Notes under the pieces: generated by a model
The model's input: only the letters and a program-made list of their open reading frames with translations
Told to the model about the DNA's origin: nothing
Database searches by the model: none
Shown here: positions 6,914 to 8,822 of the stretch, in pieces
Layout: each line of letters starts with the position of its first letter
Numbering within the stretch: the stretch's first letter is position 1
Made by a program: the position numbers and the translations under genes
Assembly (NCBI GenBank): GCA_002299195.1
Contig: DBOA01000005.1
Span: 1-8,822, forward strand
Source: Sphingomonadales bacterium UBA658
GTDB lineage: Bacteria; Pseudomonadota; Alphaproteobacteria; Sphingomonadales; Sphingomonadaceae
Reading direction: 5' to 3'
Length of the DNA stretch: 8,822 nucleotides

Positions 6914-7941
6914 CCTTCATCATCCGTCCGGCAAATATGAACGATCTTCAGCCAATTTATGAAATGGCCAAAAGGACAGGCGGCGGGTTTACCAATCTGC
7001 CACCCGACCGAAAGGCTCTGATGCAAAAGCTGGAGCGGTCAGCCGCTGGCTTTGACCGTGTGGGTGAGGAAGTTGCCGACGATCTATATGTTTTCGTTCT
7101 GCAAAATACAGCGACAGGCGAAGTGCGCGGCACATGCCAGATATTTGGCAAAGTTGGCCAAAGATGGCCGTTCTACAGCTATCGCATTGGTGCGCTGACG
7201 CAGCATAGCGTTGAACTTGAGCGGACATTTCGTGCGGATATCCTTAATCTGTCAACGGACCTGGAAGGCGCGACTGAAGTTGGCGGATTGTTCCTGCATC
7301 CCGGCGAGCGGGCTGGCGGATTAGGCATGCTGATTGCGCGCAGCCGTTATCTTTTCATTCGCAACCACCGTGCCCGATTTGCCGACCGTACAATCGCAGA
7401 ATTGCGTGGCGTCATCGACGAAGCTGGCGGATCGCCGTTTTGGGACGGTGTCGCCGGCCGCTTTTTCGGCATGAGCTTTCAAGAGGCGGATGAATTTAAC
7501 GCTAAATTCGGCAACCAGTTTATCGCGGATCTCATGCCGAAGCACCCTGTCTACATTGCCATGCTTCCCGACAGTGCGAAGACTGTCATCGGCGTGCCGC
7601 ATCCTTCAGGCCGCGCTGCAATGCGTATGCTTGAGAACGAGGGATTTGCCTGGGAAAATTACATCGACATCTTTGACGGCGGCCCGACGATGACCGCGCG
7701 TACCGATCAAATCCGCAGCATCCGTGACGCAAAAGACGTCATAATAACTGCCGTCAGCGATGACGTTGGCGAACATAAATCAGGTGATAAAAAGCTGATA
7801 ACGCTGGGCCGTCTGCATGGGTTTAAAGCCGCCTATGGTTGGATCGATGACCGAGACGATAATGTCATTATCGACAGCAATTGTGCACGCGCATTGGACG
7901 TTTCAGCAGGCGATGCTGTAACCTATGTCGAGAACACCTGA
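6910..7941 (+). CDS. astA: Arginine N-succinyltransferase AstA
   Basis: AstA carries out the first step of the ammonia-producing AST pathway, moving succinyl from succinyl-CoA to the alpha-amino group of L-arginine. The 343-residue product is full length and cytoplasmic. Recognisable family blocks are IRPANMNDL (5-13), GGGFTNLP (24-31), TEVGGLFLHP (122-131) followed by the acyl-CoA-binding-type stretch GGLGMLIARSRY (136-147), AELRG (163-167), SPFWDGVAGRFF (175-186), KFGNQFIADLMPKHPVY (199-215) and IGVPHPSG (227-234). AGGG-type ribosome-binding bases (6901-6904) lie 5 nt before the ATG, and the start overlaps the stop of the M20 hydrolase gene (ATGA). astB starts 2 nt after its stop, so all three should be on one transcript. 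There is a single astA copy here, not the paired subunit genes known from some Pseudomonas. Identity is firm. Confidence 0.95.
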   Translation: MTFIIRPANMNDLQPIYEMAKRTGGGFTNLPPDRKALMQKLERSAAGFDRVGEEVADDLYVFVLQNTATGEVRGTCQIFGKVGQRWPFYSYRIGALTQHSVELERTFRADILNLSTDLEGATEVGGLFLHPGERAGGLGMLIARSRYLFIRNHRARFADRTIAELRGVIDEAGGSPFWDGVAGRFFGMSFQEADEFNAKFGNQFIADLMPKHPVYIAMLPDSAKTVIGVPHPSGRAAMRMLENEGFAWENYIDIFDGGPTMTARTDQIRSIRDAKDVIITAVSDDVGEHKSGDKKLITLGRLHGFKAAYGWIDDRDDNVIIDSNCARALDVSAGDAVTYVENT

Positions 7942-7943
7942 TC

Positions 7944-8822
7944 ATGGCTTTGGTCGAAATAAACTTTGATGGGATTATTGGGCCAAGCCATAATTACGCA
8001 GGATTGAGCGTTGGCAACCTGGCATCGTCAAACAATGCCGGCGCACCATCTTATCCAAGGGCTGCTGCGCTGCAGGGCATCGAAAAGATGCGCGCGAACC
8101 TGCGCCTTGGATTAGCGCAGGGATTTTTCATGCCGCTCGACCGGCCGAACCAAAAATGGCTTTCCGGACTGTCGACCGACATGCAATCGTCGGAGCCGCA
8201 TATCCGCGCCGCAGCTTTTTCGGCGTCGGCCATGTGGGCCGCCAATGCAGCCACCGTCTCGCCCGCGCCTGATACAGCGGATAGAAAATGCCATCTGTCT
8301 GCGGCGAACCTGCTGACGATGGCGCACCGCAGCCATGAATGGACCGGAACGCTTGCGCAGTTAAAACTGGCATTTGCCGATGAAGCACATTTTGCCGTGC
8401 ACGGGCCCGTTCCAGCGCCGTTTGGCGATGAGGGTGCCGCAAACTTCATGCGCCTGTGCCGTACGCATGGGGACGCTGGCATTGAGATATTTGTCTATGG
8501 TAAAACGGGCGGACCATTCCCTGCCCGCCAACATCTGGAGGCATCGAAAGCCATTGCGCGGGCGCACCAGCTAGACACCGGAAAAACATTGTTCGTTCAA
8601 CAATCCGAGGTCGCGATTGCCGCAGGCGCGTTCCACAATGACGTCGTTGCCGTGGCCAACGAACATGTGCTCTTCACACATGAGCAGGCGTTCGAACATC
8701 CCGAGCAGACCTACGCCGATATCAAGCGGCTGTTGCCCGAGGCAGAGATCATCATTGTGCCCGCCGACCGGGTCAGCCTTGCCGATGCCATTCAAAGCTA
8801 TCTGTTCAATGCGCAGTTGGTG
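7944..8822 (+). CDS. astB: N-succinylarginine dihydrolase AstB (3' end outside window)
   Basis: AstB hydrolyses N2-succinylarginine to N2-succinylornithine, two ammonia and CO2, the second AST step. The reading frame is open for 293 codons to the window edge. The family is about 440 residues, so roughly the last third is missing. Conserved blocks include FDGIIGPSHNYAGLSVGN (8-25), ASAMWAANAATVSP (94-107), GDEGAAN (161-167), PARQHLEASKAIAR (193-206) and GAFHNDVVAVAN (228-239). Against E. coli AstB as I recall it, Glu163 and His231 match the catalytic Glu and His, and Arg195 a substrate-binding arginine. The catalytic cysteine would lie beyond the window. The segment between Glu163 and Arg195 is shorter than in E. 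coli, and the residue after GDEGAAN is Phe168, where I expect His. It begins 2 nt after astA. Identity is firm; completeness cannot be judged. Confidence 0.94.
   Translation, partial: MALVEINFDGIIGPSHNYAGLSVGNLASSNNAGAPSYPRAAALQGIEKMRANLRLGLAQGFFMPLDRPNQKWLSGLSTDMQSSEPHIRAAAFSASAMWAANAATVSPAPDTADRKCHLSAANLLTMAHRSHEWTGTLAQLKLAFADEAHFAVHGPVPAPFGDEGAANFMRLCRTHGDAGIEIFVYGKTGGPFPARQHLEASKAIARAHQLDTGKTLFVQQSEVAIAAGAFHNDVVAVANEHVLFTHEQAFEHPEQTYADIKRLLPEAEIIIVPADRVSLADAIQSYLFNAQLV

Noticed and set aside
1..8822. CRISPR array, insertion sequence, tRNA or prophage signs
   Set aside because: No direct-repeat series, transposase-like frame, tRNA-like cloverleaf or phage gene was seen, and coding is almost continuous.

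Overview
The window is a compact stretch of chromosomal genes, all read on the + strand, and nearly every base is coding. Two gene groups sit back to back. The protein sequences look alphaproteobacterial, most probably Sphingomonadales. This rests on the style of the LptD and SurA proteins, the lptD-surA-pdxA-rsmA order, the moderate-to-high GC content, and an M20 hydrolase fused translationally to astA. The genus cannot be fixed from this sequence.

Region 1 (about 1-5654) is the conserved outer-membrane and housekeeping group lptD, surA, pdxA, rsmA. LptD inserts lipopolysaccharide into the outer leaflet. SurA chaperones outer-membrane proteins, LptD among them. PdxA makes a pyridoxal phosphate precursor. 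RsmA dimethylates two adenines of 16S rRNA. surA/pdxA overlap by 1 nt and pdxA/rsmA by 4 nt, so these three are very probably co-transcribed and translationally coupled. A 105-nt gap separates lptD from surA. It holds a possible 26-codon leader ORF whose stop overlaps the surA start, and two mutually exclusive hairpins.

Region 2 (about 5655-8822) starts an arginine succinyltransferase (AST) catabolic operon. It contains an M20 metallopeptidase-family hydrolase, astA (arginine N-succinyltransferase) and astB (N-succinylarginine dihydrolase, cut by the window end). The hydrolase and astA overlap by 4 nt, and astA and astB are 2 nt apart. The hydrolase keeps the full two-metal site of the carboxypeptidase G2 type, which cleaves N-acyl-glutamate bonds. 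I infer that it may remove succinate from N-succinylglutamate, the last AST step, in place of canonical AstE.

No RNA gene, mobile element, CRISPR array, prophage or broken gene is visible. The window is mostly well-known biology. The points worth checking are the hydrolase assignment, the surA leader region, and a few substitutions at conserved enzyme positions.
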